Source of the DNA: Streptomyces lycii
Lineage (GTDB): Bacteria > Actinomycetota > Actinomycetes > Streptomycetales > Streptomycetaceae
DNA: 62,369 nucleotides
NCBI RefSeq assembly: GCF_009735685.1
Contig: NZ_WHPN01000035.1
Span: 1 to 62,369 of the forward strand
Direction of reading: 5' to 3'
How positions within the stretch are numbered: the first letter of the stretch is position 1; the number at the start of each line of letters is the position of its first letter. The position numbers were made by a program, and so were the translations under genes. The notes beneath the pieces are model-generated. The model had not been told where the DNA came from. It did no database searches and worked only from the letters and a program-made list of their open reading frames with translations. Below are positions 25,366 to 34,131 of the stretch, one piece after another.

Positions 25366-26639
25366 TCGAGATACTCACCTCCGGAGTCGCCCTCGGGGTG
25401 CACGTGCCCGGGCTGCTGCTGGCCGACCGGCTGCGCGAGCAGGGCGCCGAAGCCGAGGTGCGGGTGCTGGAGCGGCTGCTCCCGGAGCGGGTCCGTGCCA
25501 CCACGAGCGCCATGAAATGGGCGTTCCACCGGGATTTCCGGCTCGCCTCGGCCGGCCGGCGGCTGCTCACCGACCCGTCGTCCGCCGTGACGGGCCGGGC
25601 GGTCGACGCGCTGACGGACGTCTGGCGGGCCCGCGGCGTCACACGGTTCGTCGTCCTCTCCGGCTTCTGGCTGCCGATCCTGGAGAAGTACCTCGCGGGC
25701 TGCGAGGACCCGCCCCCGGTCGACCTCTGCCACGTCGACTCGGTGTTCTCGCCGTCGTTCCGCGGGCTCGGCCGTTCCGCGCTGAACCCGCGCCACATCC
25801 GGCTGGCCGACCACGCCGGGGGCCGCGTGCCGTACAGCATTCCGGTGACGCGAGAGCCGGCCGTGCCGTGGGCGGACCGGGACCGGCGTCTGCTGGTGCA
25901 CGGCGGCGGCTGGGGCATGGGCACCTACCGCGGCCACGTCCCGGAGTTGCGGGACCGCGGGTGGGAGCTGGACGTGCTCGCCTACGAACAGGCCGACGTC
26001 ACCGCGGACGAGGGGATCCGCTACTTCATGCTCGACCCGGCATGGCACCCCTGGCAGGACAACGGCTATCCGCCGTTCGGCCGGGCGCTGCCGGGCGAAC
26101 CCGTGCGCTACACCCGCGGCACGGGCCACCACGGCTCCTTCGACCTGGCCCGGACCGCGACGGCCATGGTGAGCAAGCCCGGCGGCGGCACGCTGCTGGA
26201 CTCGCTGTGGTCGGCGACCCCGCTCGTCCTGCTCGATCCGTTCGGCGAACACGAGGAACACAACGCCCGGTTGTGGACGCGGCTCGGCTTCGCCATCGGC
26301 CTCCAGGACTGGCGGGCCACCGGATGCGACCCCGACGTCCTGGCGGAGCTGCACCGGACCCTGCTACAGGCGTCCGCCCGGCCCCGCGACTACTCCCGGC
26401 TGCTCGCGGAGCCGGATCCGGGGGAGCGGCGGGCGGACGCGGGGACGGGGCCGGAGACGAAGACGAGGCCGGAGACGAAGACGGGGCCGGGGCCGGACCG
26501 GGAGAGGGAGCCGGGCCGGAACACGGCGCCGGACCGGGAGACGGAGCCGGACCGGGAGACGGCGCCGGACCGGGAGACGGAGCCGGACCGGAAGTCGGCG
26601 CCGGACCGGACGAAGGAGCCGGAGGTGGAAGCGTCATGA
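25362..26639 (+). CDS. GT-B glycosyltransferase-like protein (MurG/UGT-type C-domain)
   Basis: A 425-residue protein resembling nucleotide-sugar glycosyltransferases with two Rossmann-like domains. The N-domain begins with a loop after the first strand (LTSGVALGVHVPGLLLADRL). The C-domain carries the donor-site pattern MVSKPGGGTLLDSLWSATPL then LDPFGEHEEHNARLW. With rmlA/rmlB nearby, a dTDP-sugar donor is possible but unproven. The last 70 or so residues are a charged tail of Lys/Glu/Arg/Asp/Pro, including hexapeptides [AE]PDRET. Its GTG overlaps the preceding TGA, and its own TGA overlaps the condensation gene ATG. Confidence 0.75.
   Translation: MIEILTSGVALGVHVPGLLLADRLREQGAEAEVRVLERLLPERVRATTSAMKWAFHRDFRLASAGRRLLTDPSSAVTGRAVDALTDVWRARGVTRFVVLSGFWLPILEKYLAGCEDPPPVDLCHVDSVFSPSFRGLGRSALNPRHIRLADHAGGRVPYSIPVTREPAVPWADRDRRLLVHGGGWGMGTYRGHVPELRDRGWELDVLAYEQADVTADEGIRYFMLDPAWHPWQDNGYPPFGRALPGEPVRYTRGTGHHGSFDLARTATAMVSKPGGGTLLDSLWSATPLVLLDPFGEHEEHNARLWTRLGFAIGLQDWRATGCDPDVLAELHRTLLQASARPRDYSRLLAEPDPGERRADAGTGPETKTRPETKTGPGPDREREPGRNTAPDRETEPDRETAPDRETEPDRKSAPDRTKEPEVEAS
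26526..26622 (+). repeat. 18-bp in-frame repeats encoding the glycosyltransferase tail
   Basis: Five 18-bp units of GCGCCGGACCGGGAGACG, alternating with GAGCCGG starts, plus a partial sixth, run from 26526 to 26622 and encode APDRET/EPDRET hexapeptides just before the stop codon. The last two full units are degenerate. Confidence 0.9.
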
Positions 26640-28150
26640 CGACAGGTCGGCCCGGGATCCGGCACAGCACGGTCCGCCTGTACTTCACCGGTCTGCCGGG
26701 CGGGACGTACGAGGCCACCTGGGGCCAGCGGGAGATGTGGCGGACGATCGCCACCCACCGGCCGGCCGGCTTCTACCAGCTCTCCCAGATCATCCCCGTC
26801 CCCGCGGACAGAACGCTCGACGACGTGCTGGAGGTCGTCCGCCGACTGGTCGGACGGCACGAGTCGCTGCGCACCACGTTCGTGCGGCACCCCGGCGGCC
26901 GGCTGTCCCAGGTGGTCCATGCCGAGGGCTCGCTGCCCGTGCACGTCCGGGAGCCGGCCGCCGCGGACCGCGAGCGCGAGACGGCCGAGTCACTGGTGGA
27001 CACGTTCATGGCGGACGAGCCGCTGCTGGACCGGGACTTCGCCCTGCGGGCCGCCGTGGTGACCCGGGAGGGTCTCGGCCGGTATCTGGTGCTGGTCTGC
27101 TCCCATGTGGTGCTGGACGGGCACAGCGAACGGGTGCTGTCCGGCGAGGCGAAGGCGCTGCTGGCCGCGGACCCGGCCGCGCGGGACGGCTGCCTCCCCG
27201 CGAACCCGCACCAGCCCTCCGGCCAGGCCCTGGCGGAGACCTCGGCCAGGAGCCGGAGGACTTCGGCGCGCTCGGTCGCGTACTGGCGCTCGGTGCTCCT
27301 CGGCGCCCCGGAAAGCCCGTTCCCGTACGGTCCGGCGCGGGGAGGCGGGCCGGTGTGGTGCGGCAGGCTCTCCTCCGCGTCGGTCGCCGCCGCCGAGCGG
27401 GAGCTGGCGCGGTCCGAGGGGCTGTCGTCGGGCGCCCTGTATCTGAGCGCCGTCTCCCGGGTGCTGCTGCGGGCCTTCGGCCGTACGGCCATGATGTACC
27501 GGGTGCCGGTCAGCAACCGTTTCGACCCGGCCGTGGACGGTTACGTAGGCAACCTCTCGCAGCACACGGTCGTCACCGTCGACGCGTCCACGGGCACCTT
27601 CTACGAACTGGTGCGCAGGGTCGAACGGGATCTGCTGCGGGCCTGTGTGCACGCCCGGTACGACCCGGAGGAACTGGCCGGGGCGCTGCCCGGGATCGAG
27701 GCACGCCGGGGAGCCGCGCCGGAGCTGGCCTGTCTGTTCAACGATCTGAGGAGCCCGGAAGCCAAGCGGCGGGACGGCGCGCCGGGACGGGAGCCACCCG
27801 CGCCCGGTGCCGCCGCCGGTGTTTCCCCGGAGGGGGCGGACGGGCCGGACTCGCAGGTGACGTGGAGCCTCCTGCACGCCCGCAACAGCGACATCAAGCT
27901 GCACGCCCGCGTCGCGCAGAGCGGGGACCGGCCGGTCGTGGACATCGCGGCCGACGTCTCGTACCTGCCCCGGAGGGCCATCGCCGACTGCCTGTTCGCC
28001 GTCGAACGGCTGCTGGTGCGGGCGGCGCGGGCGGACATCCGGCTGGACGCACCCGGGGGCTCGCGGGTACCGGGGGCTCGGCAGGGCCCGGAGGCGCCGG
28101 AGGGTCCGCCGGCTCCGCAGGGCCCGGAGGCGCCGGAGGACGGGGCCTGA
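26636..28150 (+). CDS. Stand-alone NRPS condensation-domain protein
   Basis: A 504-residue condensation-fold acyltransferase of the chloramphenicol-acetyltransferase type. The active-site motif HHxxxDG reads SHVVLDG: the catalytic second histidine (His157) and Asp161-Gly162 are kept, but the first histidine is serine. Opening motifs (ATWGQREMW, HESLRTTFVRHPGG) and the late VPVSNRFDPAVDGYVGNLSQ region are also typical. Single condensation domains can join a carrier-bound acyl group to a free amine or alcohol, so this is the likely off-loading step. The end carries a Gly/Pro/Glu/Ala repeat (GPEAPEGPPAPQGPEAPEDG). It is the last gene of the coupled operon. Confidence 0.88.
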   Translation: MTTGRPGIRHSTVRLYFTGLPGGTYEATWGQREMWRTIATHRPAGFYQLSQIIPVPADRTLDDVLEVVRRLVGRHESLRTTFVRHPGGRLSQVVHAEGSLPVHVREPAAADRERETAESLVDTFMADEPLLDRDFALRAAVVTREGLGRYLVLVCSHVVLDGHSERVLSGEAKALLAADPAARDGCLPANPHQPSGQALAETSARSRRTSARSVAYWRSVLLGAPESPFPYGPARGGGPVWCGRLSSASVAAAERELARSEGLSSGALYLSAVSRVLLRAFGRTAMMYRVPVSNRFDPAVDGYVGNLSQHTVVTVDASTGTFYELVRRVERDLLRACVHARYDPEELAGALPGIEARRGAAPELACLFNDLRSPEAKRRDGAPGREPPAPGAAAGVSPEGADGPDSQVTWSLLHARNSDIKLHARVAQSGDRPVVDIAADVSYLPRRAIADCLFAVERLLVRAARADIRLDAPGGSRVPGARQGPEAPEGPPAPQGPEAPEDGA

Positions 28151-28230
28151 CGACCCCCCGTCCTTCCGGAGCCCCGCGGCCCCCGCAGCCCGTGGGCCCC
28201 TGTCCGCCGGAGCCCGGCGTGCGGCCCGGG

Positions 28231-28253
28231 ACGTGCCGCCACGCTCGGCACGT
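28231..28253. terminator. Hairpin after the biosynthetic operon
   Basis: ACGTGCCG (28231-28238) pairs with CGGCACGT (28246-28253) around a seven-base loop, between the convergent condensation and pyroglutamyl-peptidase-like genes. The 28254-28320 stretch adds imperfect GGAAGGGCGGCCACGCTC repeats. Confidence 0.5.
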
Positions 28254-28320
28254 GCCGCCACGTGCGGGAAGGGCAGGCACGCGCAGGAAGGGCGGCCACG
28301 CTCGGGAAGGGCGGCCACGC

Positions 28321-29724
28321 TCAGGACGTGGTGCCCGCCGCCACCCGTACGAGTTCGCGGATCTGCGCCGTGATGGCCTCCCGGTTCGCGATGAACTCCG
28401 GGTCCTGGATCTCGCCGTTGTTGCCGGAGCCGAAGGCGAGCACCGGGGTGTGCAGATGGCCGCCCGGGACGTCCAGCTCCACCGCGTCGCGCAGCAGCGT
28501 GGCGCGGTAGGCGATCTCGTTGGAGAGGTAGTTGCCGCCGCTGCCCTGGCGGGCCTCGGAGCCCGGGGTGGGGCCGTCCGGGCTGGGCACCTCCTCGGTG
28601 GAGCCCGCGGGGATCTCCCTGACCGCGGTGTTGTCCACGACCGTGAAGTCACCGGTCGGGGCGGTCGTCATGGCCTCGTACGGCAGGCTGGTCGTCGTCC
28701 ACTGCGGCTGCGGTTCGACCGTCGGCACGCCCGGCGGGACGGGGATGACACCGGTGGGGCCCAGGCCGTTGTTGTCCTGGTAGCCGCCGCGCCAGGCGCC
28801 GTTGTAGCGCTCGACGTCGAACTGCTCGGGCCTGCCCTGGCTGATCGTGGTGAACAGGTCCACCCGGGAGGGGCCGGGCTCGAAGTGCGGCAGCAGCGCC
28901 TGCTCCACCATGCCGTCGGCGAAGTCGTCCCAGCGGACCGGGAAGACGGCGGTCTCGACGCGGGCAGGGCCCGACGGGGTGTCGATCGTCGTGCCGTCCA
29001 GGGCGAGCGCGGCGGCGCCCGAGGGGTTGCCCTGGCGCCGGTCGAAGTTGAGCTGGAAGGGGTCGAAGCCGGTCACCAGGACGCGCTTGACGGTGTCCTC
29101 GCCGGTCCCGCCGCCTCCGCCGTCCGGCGGCAGGTCGATCGAGGTGTGGCCGCGGGAGGTGCGTTCCAGCCGGTTCAGCAGGTCCGCGCGCCCGGTGTCG
29201 GTCAGCTCGAAGGCGGACGGCTCCCAGGTGCGCAGCGCCGTGGTCATCCCCAGCCGGGCCCAGTACAGCGGCCGGTCGTCGCTCCGGCTCAGGTCACCGC
29301 CGTCCGGGCCGCGGCCCTGGGCCCGGTCCACGGCCCGCTGCCACAGCTCCTCGCCGCTCCGCTCGGTCAGGCTCCGCGCCTGCTCCGGGCTGTCGACGCC
29401 GCCGAGGGCCGCGGTGAAGTCGGAGGCGACGGTGTCGAAGCCGCTGCGCCGCAGGATCTCCTGCGGCTCGGGGTCGGTGAGGAACTGCTCCTCGTAGGTG
29501 GGCTCCGCGGCCGCGGCGGCCGTGGTTCCGGCCGCCGGGGCCCCCGCGAGCGGGACCGCGAGGGCCCCGGTGAGGACGGCCGCGGTGAGCAGCGCGCCCC
29601 GCGGGCGGGTCCGGCGGGCGGGAGCCGGGCCGGCCGGGGATGTGGCCGAAGGGGGCGTGGTCGAAGGGGGCGTGGTCGTGGCGGGCGTGGTGGTGGTCGC
29701 GGGGCGAGTCCTGCGGTTGCGCAT
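28321..29724 (-). CDS. Secreted pyroglutamyl-peptidase (C15)-like protein lacking the catalytic cysteine
   Basis: A 467-residue exported protein. After a Thr/Pro-rich start a hydrophobic segment (LLTAAVLTGALAVPLAG) and Ala-rich region form a signal sequence. Residues about 75-190 are an extra domain without clear homology. From about 190 the C15 fold appears: VLVTGFDPFQLNF, FPVRWDDFADG, and the region corresponding to the catalytic cysteine and histidine, GGNYLSNEIAYRATLL and GGHLHTPVLAF. Where pyroglutamyl peptidases have Cys (YLCN), this protein has Ser, and I find no cysteine anywhere in it. It may use serine, or may only bind. ATG 29724 has AAAGGA upstream. Confidence 0.8.
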   Translation of the reverse strand: MRNRRTRPATTTTPATTTPPSTTPPSATSPAGPAPARRTRPRGALLTAAVLTGALAVPLAGAPAAGTTAAAAAEPTYEEQFLTDPEPQEILRRSGFDTVASDFTAALGGVDSPEQARSLTERSGEELWQRAVDRAQGRGPDGGDLSRSDDRPLYWARLGMTTALRTWEPSAFELTDTGRADLLNRLERTSRGHTSIDLPPDGGGGGTGEDTVKRVLVTGFDPFQLNFDRRQGNPSGAAALALDGTTIDTPSGPARVETAVFPVRWDDFADGMVEQALLPHFEPGPSRVDLFTTISQGRPEQFDVERYNGAWRGGYQDNNGLGPTGVIPVPPGVPTVEPQPQWTTTSLPYEAMTTAPTGDFTVVDNTAVREIPAGSTEEVPSPDGPTPGSEARQGSGGNYLSNEIAYRATLLRDAVELDVPGGHLHTPVLAFGSGNNGEIQDPEFIANREAITAQIRELVRVAAGTTS

Positions 29725-29899
29725 CTGCCGCAAGGCCGGTCCTTTCGTCGGCCGCCGTCCGCCGGCCGGGCCGTCGGGCGGTGGAGACACGGATCCTTCT
29801 GGCCGGGCACGCTACGGACGCCGCCGCGGCGGCGGCAAGGGCCGCGGGGGCAGGACCGGGACACTCTGCCCGCGCAGGTCGGGGCGTACTGCCCCGGTG

Positions 29900-29924
29900 G
29901 GCGCGCGGTGATGCCCCGCGCGCC
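29900..29924 (-). terminator. Hairpin terminator after the aldose epimerase gene
   Basis: GGCGCGCGG (29900-29908) pairs with CCGCGCGCC (29916-29924) around seven bases, 37 bases downstream of the epimerase stop on the minus strand and ahead of the pyroglutamyl-peptidase-like gene. Confidence 0.55.
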
Positions 29925-29960
29925 GGGAGCGGCGTCACCGCCCCCGGCGTCCCGGCGGAC

Positions 29961-31127
29961 TCAGCGGGTGGTGCCGAAGGTGTGCACCGTCTCCGAGCGG
30001 TACCGCTCGCCGGGGCGGAGCACCGTGGACGGGAAGTCCGGCTGGTTCGGGGAGTCCGGGAAGTGCTGGGTCTCCAGGCAGAACGCGTCGCCCTGCCGGT
30101 AGACCCGTCCCGAGGTGCCCGCGAAGGAGCCGTCGAGGAAGTTGCCGGTGTAGAGCTGGACGCCGGGCTCCGTGGTGGCGATCCGCAGGGTGCGGCCGGA
30201 GGCCGGGTCGGTGACCTTCATCGCGTTCTCCGGGCGGGGCGTGATGCCCTTGTCCAGCACGAAGTTGTGGTCGAAGCCCTGGCCGTACAGCACCTGCTGG
30301 TGGGCTTCGCGGATGTCCTCGCCGATCGGCTTCGCGCGGCGGAAGTCGAACGGCGTGCCCGCGACCCGGGCCAGTTCGCCGGTCGGGATGAGGGTCTCCC
30401 CGACCGGGGTGAAGCGGGAGGCGTCGAGCTGGAGCTCGTGGTCGTACACCGAGCCGCTGCCCTCGCCCGAGAGGTTGAAATAGGTGTGGTTGGTGAGGTT
30501 GACGACCGTGGGCGCCGTGGTGGTCGCCTCGTAAACGATCCGGAAGGCCCCGGTCCGGGTCAGGATGTAGTCGACCCGGACCCGCAGCGTGCCGGGATAG
30601 CCCATGTCGCCGTCCGGGCTGGTGAGGGACAGCGTGAGGCCGGTCTCCCCGCCGCGGGCCCACGGCTCCACGTCCCAGATCAGCTTGTCGAAGCCCTTGT
30701 CGCCGCCGTGCAGGCTGTTCGGGCCGTCGTTGACGGGCAACTGGTACGTCTCGCCGTCCAGGGTGAAGCGGCCCTCGGCGATCCGGTTGCCGTAGCGGCC
30801 GATCAGGGCACCGAAGTACGGGCTGTGGGTGACGTAGTCGCCGACGTTTCCGAAGCCCAGCGAGATGTTGGCGTACCGGCCGCGGCGGTCCGGGACCTCC
30901 AGCGACTGGACGATGCCGCCGTAGGACAGGACGCCGAGTCTCGTCCCGCCTGCCGCGAGGGTCCACCGGTCGACCCGGGTGCCGTCCGGAAGCTGTCCGA
31001 AGGGTTCCCGGGAGGGCGGCCGGAGCTCCGCTCCTGTGCCCGCCGCCCGGGCTGTTCCCGTTGTCGTCATGCTCGCTGCCAATCCCGCCGCCGCTGCCGC
31101 GATCACGGTGCGTCTCGAAGTTGTCAT
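29961..31127 (-). CDS. galM: Secreted aldose 1-epimerase
   Basis: A 388-residue galactose mutarotase-like enzyme that interconverts alpha and beta anomers of aldoses. It has a Tat-type signal (TTSRRTVIAAAAAGLAASM) and the GalM core: GALIGRYGNRIAEGRF, NLTNHTYFNL with the catalytic histidine, GQGFDHNFVLD, and a catalytic glutamate in FCLETQHFPDSPN. Export means it acts on sugars before import by the adjacent ChvE-type transporter. It lies 128 bases after the permease gene, behind a strong hairpin, so its expression may be partly separate from the rest of the operon. GAGG sits four bases upstream of the ATG. Confidence 0.93.
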   Translation of the reverse strand: MTTSRRTVIAAAAAGLAASMTTTGTARAAGTGAELRPPSREPFGQLPDGTRVDRWTLAAGGTRLGVLSYGGIVQSLEVPDRRGRYANISLGFGNVGDYVTHSPYFGALIGRYGNRIAEGRFTLDGETYQLPVNDGPNSLHGGDKGFDKLIWDVEPWARGGETGLTLSLTSPDGDMGYPGTLRVRVDYILTRTGAFRIVYEATTTAPTVVNLTNHTYFNLSGEGSGSVYDHELQLDASRFTPVGETLIPTGELARVAGTPFDFRRAKPIGEDIREAHQQVLYGQGFDHNFVLDKGITPRPENAMKVTDPASGRTLRIATTEPGVQLYTGNFLDGSFAGTSGRVYRQGDAFCLETQHFPDSPNQPDFPSTVLRPGERYRSETVHTFGTTR

Positions 31128-31156
31128 ATGCCTCGCCCATTCTTTCAGGAGGGAAA

Positions 31157-31191
31157 AGGGGGCCTTTCGGTCAGGAGAGGGGGCCTTTCGG
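31157..31191 (-). repeat. Two 14-bp direct repeats upstream of the epimerase gene
   Basis: AGGGGGCCTTTCGG occurs at 31157-31170 and 31178-31191, two turns of the helix apart (21 bp), 30-64 bases upstream of the epimerase start. The spacing suits a DNA-binding site, but no promoter hexamers are obvious between them. Confidence 0.5.
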
Positions 31192-31209
31192 GAGGAACGG
31201 GCCCCGATG

Positions 31210-31240
31210 CGTCCCCGGCCCGGAAGCCGGGCCGGGGACG
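31210..31240 (-). terminator. Strong hairpin between permease and epimerase genes
   Basis: A 14-bp perfect stem, with arm 31210-31223 (CGTCCCCGGCCCGG) pairing to 31227-31240, closes on the three-base loop AAG. It starts 16 bases after the permease stop on the minus strand and should end or attenuate the operon transcript before the epimerase gene. Confidence 0.75.
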
Positions 31241-31255
31241 GACGCGGGGGCCGGG

Positions 31256-32494
31256 TCAGGAACCGACACGGCGCTTGTTCCAGACGTCGAAGCCGACCGC
31301 GGCCAGCAGCACCAGACCCTTGATGACCTGCTGGTAGTCGGTGCCGATGCCGACCAGCGACATGCCGTTGTTGAGGACGCCGAGCACCAGACCGCCGATG
31401 ATGGCGCCCAGCACCGTACCGACGCCGCCGCTGGCGGAAGCACCGCCGATGAAGGCGGCGGCGATGGCCTCCAGCTCGAAGTTGATACCCGCGTTGGGGG
31501 TGGCCGCGGTCAGCCGCGCGGCGTAGACGACACCGGCCAGCGCCGCGAGCACGCCCATGTTGACGAAGACCAGGAAGGTGACGCGCTTGTCCTTGACGCC
31601 GGACAGCTTGGCCGCCGGCCGGTTGCCGCCGAGGGCGTACACATGGCGGCCGATGACCGCGTTGCGCATCACGAAGCCGAGCGCGATCAGCAGACCGCAC
31701 AGCACCAGCAGCACGATCGGGGCGCCGTGGTAGCTGGCCAGGGTCAGGGCGAAGGCCACGATCGCGGCGACCAGGGCGGTGCACTTGGCGACGAAGAGCC
31801 CCATCGGGATCACGTCGAGCTCGTACTCCTCCTGACGCTTGCGGTCCCGCCACTCCCGCCACAGCACGAAGAGGATCACGGCGAGCGCGATCACCAGGGT
31901 CGGGTTGTGGTAGTCGGTGTACGGGCCCATCTCGGGGATGAAGCCGTTGCCGACCGACTGGAAGCCGTCGGGGAAGGGCCGCAGCGTCTGGCCCTCCAGC
32001 AGGATCTGCGTGGCGCCCCGGAACAGCAGCATCCCGGCCAGCGTCACGATGAAGGACGGAATGCCGATATACGCGATCCAGAAGCCCTGCCAGGCCCCGG
32101 CGGCGGCGCCGATCAGCAGGCAGAGCGCCAGCGCCAGTGCCCAGGGCATGTCGTGTTTGATCATCATCACGCCCGCGGCGGCGCCGATGAACGCGGCCAG
32201 CGATCCGACCGACAGGTCGATGTGGCCGGCGATGATGACGATCATCATCCCGATGGCGAGGATCAGGATGTAGCTGTTCTGCTGGACCAGGTTGGTGACG
32301 TTCTGCGGCTTCAGCAGGATGCCGTCGGTCCATATCTGGAACAGCACGACGATCAGCGCCAGCGCCAGCAGCATGCCGTACTGCCGCATGTTGGCGCGCA
32401 TGCCGCGGGCCAGGGTCCCGAGCAGGCCGTCCGGGCCGCCGGGGGAGGACGCGGCACCGGCCGCGCTGTCCGTCTTCGTGGTGGGCGCGCTCAT
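31256..32494 (-). CDS. gguB: Monosaccharide ABC transporter permease (GguB/XylH-like)
   Basis: A 412-residue permease of the CUT2 class with about ten hydrophobic segments and the family pattern [22 protein letters not shown] near residue 75. GguB/XylH proteins import pentoses and hexoses with a ChvE-like binding protein and a double-domain ATPase, both encoded just upstream. Its ATG overlaps the ATPase stop by four bases. The substrate cannot be read from sequence; ChvE-type systems take several monosaccharides including arabinose, galactose and xylose. Confidence 0.92.
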   Translation of the reverse strand: MSAPTTKTDSAAGAASSPGGPDGLLGTLARGMRANMRQYGMLLALALIVVLFQIWTDGILLKPQNVTNLVQQNSYILILAIGMMIVIIAGHIDLSVGSLAAFIGAAAGVMMIKHDMPWALALALCLLIGAAAGAWQGFWIAYIGIPSFIVTLAGMLLFRGATQILLEGQTLRPFPDGFQSVGNGFIPEMGPYTDYHNPTLVIALAVILFVLWREWRDRKRQEEYELDVIPMGLFVAKCTALVAAIVAFALTLASYHGAPIVLLVLCGLLIALGFVMRNAVIGRHVYALGGNRPAAKLSGVKDKRVTFLVFVNMGVLAALAGVVYAARLTAATPNAGINFELEAIAAAFIGGASASGGVGTVLGAIIGGLVLGVLNNGMSLVGIGTDYQQVIKGLVLLAAVGFDVWNKRRVGS

Positions 32495-34119
32495 CCCGTC
32501 AGTCCTCGCTCCTGGTCCGCCGGCCCGTCGGTCCGGCCCGGCGTCGTCGCCGTCAACGATCTGTCCATGGTCATGTGGCGCATCAGCACTTCCTGGGTGG
32601 CGTCGGCCCGGGCCACCTCGCCGGTCAGCCGGCCGGCCGCCATCGTGTAGATCCGGTCGCACATCCCCAGCAGCTCGGGCAGTTCCGAGGAGATGAAGAC
32701 CACGGCCTTGCCCTGCGCCGCCAGGTCGTTGATCACCGTGTAGATCTCGTACTTGGCGCCGACGTCGATGCCGCGGGTCGGCTCGTCGAGGATCAGTACC
32801 TCCGGACCCGCGAAGATCCACTTGCTGAGCACGACCTTCTGCTGGTTGCCGCCGCTGAGCCGGCCGACCGGCTCGAACACCGTGGGCGCCTTGATGTTCA
32901 TGCTCTTGCGGAACCGCTCGGCGACCCGGGTCTCCTCGTGCTCGCTGACCACGCCGCGGTGGGCGACCTTGTCCAGCGCGGCGAGCGAGATGTTGCGGCT
33001 GACGTGGTCGCCCAGGTTGAGCCCGTAGGTCTTGCGGTCCTCGGTGACGTACGCGATGCCGTGCCGGACCGCGGCGGGCACGGTGCGGGTGGACACCTCC
33101 CGGCCGTCGACGTACACGCTTCCCGCGGCGTACCGCCCGTAGGAGCGGCCGAAGACGCTCATCGCCAGCTCGGTGCGCCCGGCGCCCATCAGCCCCGCGA
33201 TGCCGACGATCTCCCCGCGGCGCACCTCGACCGACACGTTGTCCACGACCTTGCGCTGCTGGTCGATCGGGTGGTGCACGGTCCAGCCGGAGACGGCGAA
33301 CGCGGTCTCGCCCGCGTCGTCGCCCTCGTACGGGGTGCGTTCGGGGAAGCGGTGGTCCAGATCGCGGCCGACCATGCCGCGGATGATCCGGTCCTCGGAG
33401 ACCACCGGCTCGGCGTCGGGCGTCTCGCGGACCGTGAGCGTCTCGATGGTGCGGCCGTCCCGCAGGATGGTGACGGAGTCGGCCACCTTGCGGATCTCGC
33501 CCAGCTTGTGCGAGATGAGGATGCAGGAGATGCCCTGCGCCCGGAACTCCAGCAGCAGATCGAGGAGTTTCGCGCTGTCCTCGTCGTTCAGCGCGGCGGT
33601 GGGCTCGTCCAGGATGAGGAGCTTCACCTCCTTCGACAGCGCCTTCGCGATCTCCACCAGCTGCTGCTTGCCCACGCCGATGTCCGCGACCCGGGTCAGC
33701 GGCGGGTCGGTCAGCCCGACCCGGCGCAGCAGCTTCCCGGCGTGCCCGAGGGTGTCGTTCCAGTGGATGACGCCGCGGGTGGCGTGCTCGTTGCCGAGGA
33801 AGATGTTCTCGGCGAGCGAGAGATACGGCACCAGGGCGAGTTCCTGGTGAATGATCACAATGCCGCGCCGCTCGCTGGCGCGGATATCCTTGAAGGCGCA
33901 CGGCTCACCCCGGAAAACGATGTCACCCTGGTAGCTGCCGTGCGGATGGACGCCGCTGAGGACCTTCATCAAGGTCGACTTGCCGGCGCCGTTCTCCCCG
34001 CAGATCGCGTGGATCTCGCCCTCGCGGACGGTGAGTTCGACCTCCGAGAGCGCCTTGACGCCCGGGAAGGTCTTGGTGATGGAGCGCATCTCCAGCACCG
34101 GAGCGGTCCCGCTGCTCAT
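32491..34119 (-). CDS. gguA: Monosaccharide ABC transporter ATP-binding protein (GguA/MmsA-like)
   Basis: A 542-residue protein with two fused nucleotide-binding domains. The first has Walker [10 protein letters not shown], a signature-like [13 protein letters not shown] and Walker [12 protein letters not shown]. The second has GLMGAGRTE as its degenerate Walker A, signature [11 protein letters not shown] and Walker [13 protein letters not shown]. This asymmetry is normal for CUT2 sugar importers. It lies 12 bases after the binding-protein gene and overlaps the permease gene by four bases. Unlike the arabinan importer, this system brings its own ATPase. Confidence 0.95.
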   Translation of the reverse strand: MSSGTAPVLEMRSITKTFPGVKALSEVELTVREGEIHAICGENGAGKSTLMKVLSGVHPHGSYQGDIVFRGEPCAFKDIRASERRGIVIIHQELALVPYLSLAENIFLGNEHATRGVIHWNDTLGHAGKLLRRVGLTDPPLTRVADIGVGKQQLVEIAKALSKEVKLLILDEPTAALNDEDSAKLLDLLLEFRAQGISCILISHKLGEIRKVADSVTILRDGRTIETLTVRETPDAEPVVSEDRIIRGMVGRDLDHRFPERTPYEGDDAGETAFAVSGWTVHHPIDQQRKVVDNVSVEVRRGEIVGIAGLMGAGRTELAMSVFGRSYGRYAAGSVYVDGREVSTRTVPAAVRHGIAYVTEDRKTYGLNLGDHVSRNISLAALDKVAHRGVVSEHEETRVAERFRKSMNIKAPTVFEPVGRLSGGNQQKVVLSKWIFAGPEVLILDEPTRGIDVGAKYEIYTVINDLAAQGKAVVFISSELPELLGMCDRIYTMAAGRLTGEVARADATQEVLMRHMTMDRSLTATTPGRTDGPADQERGLTG

Positions 34120-34131
34120 CGCGCCGCCCCT

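Noticed and set aside
26737..30102. Open frame of about 1100 codons crossing the condensation and pyroglutamyl-peptidase-like genes
   Set aside because: It spans two convergent genes and a hairpin and shows only frame-shadow composition.
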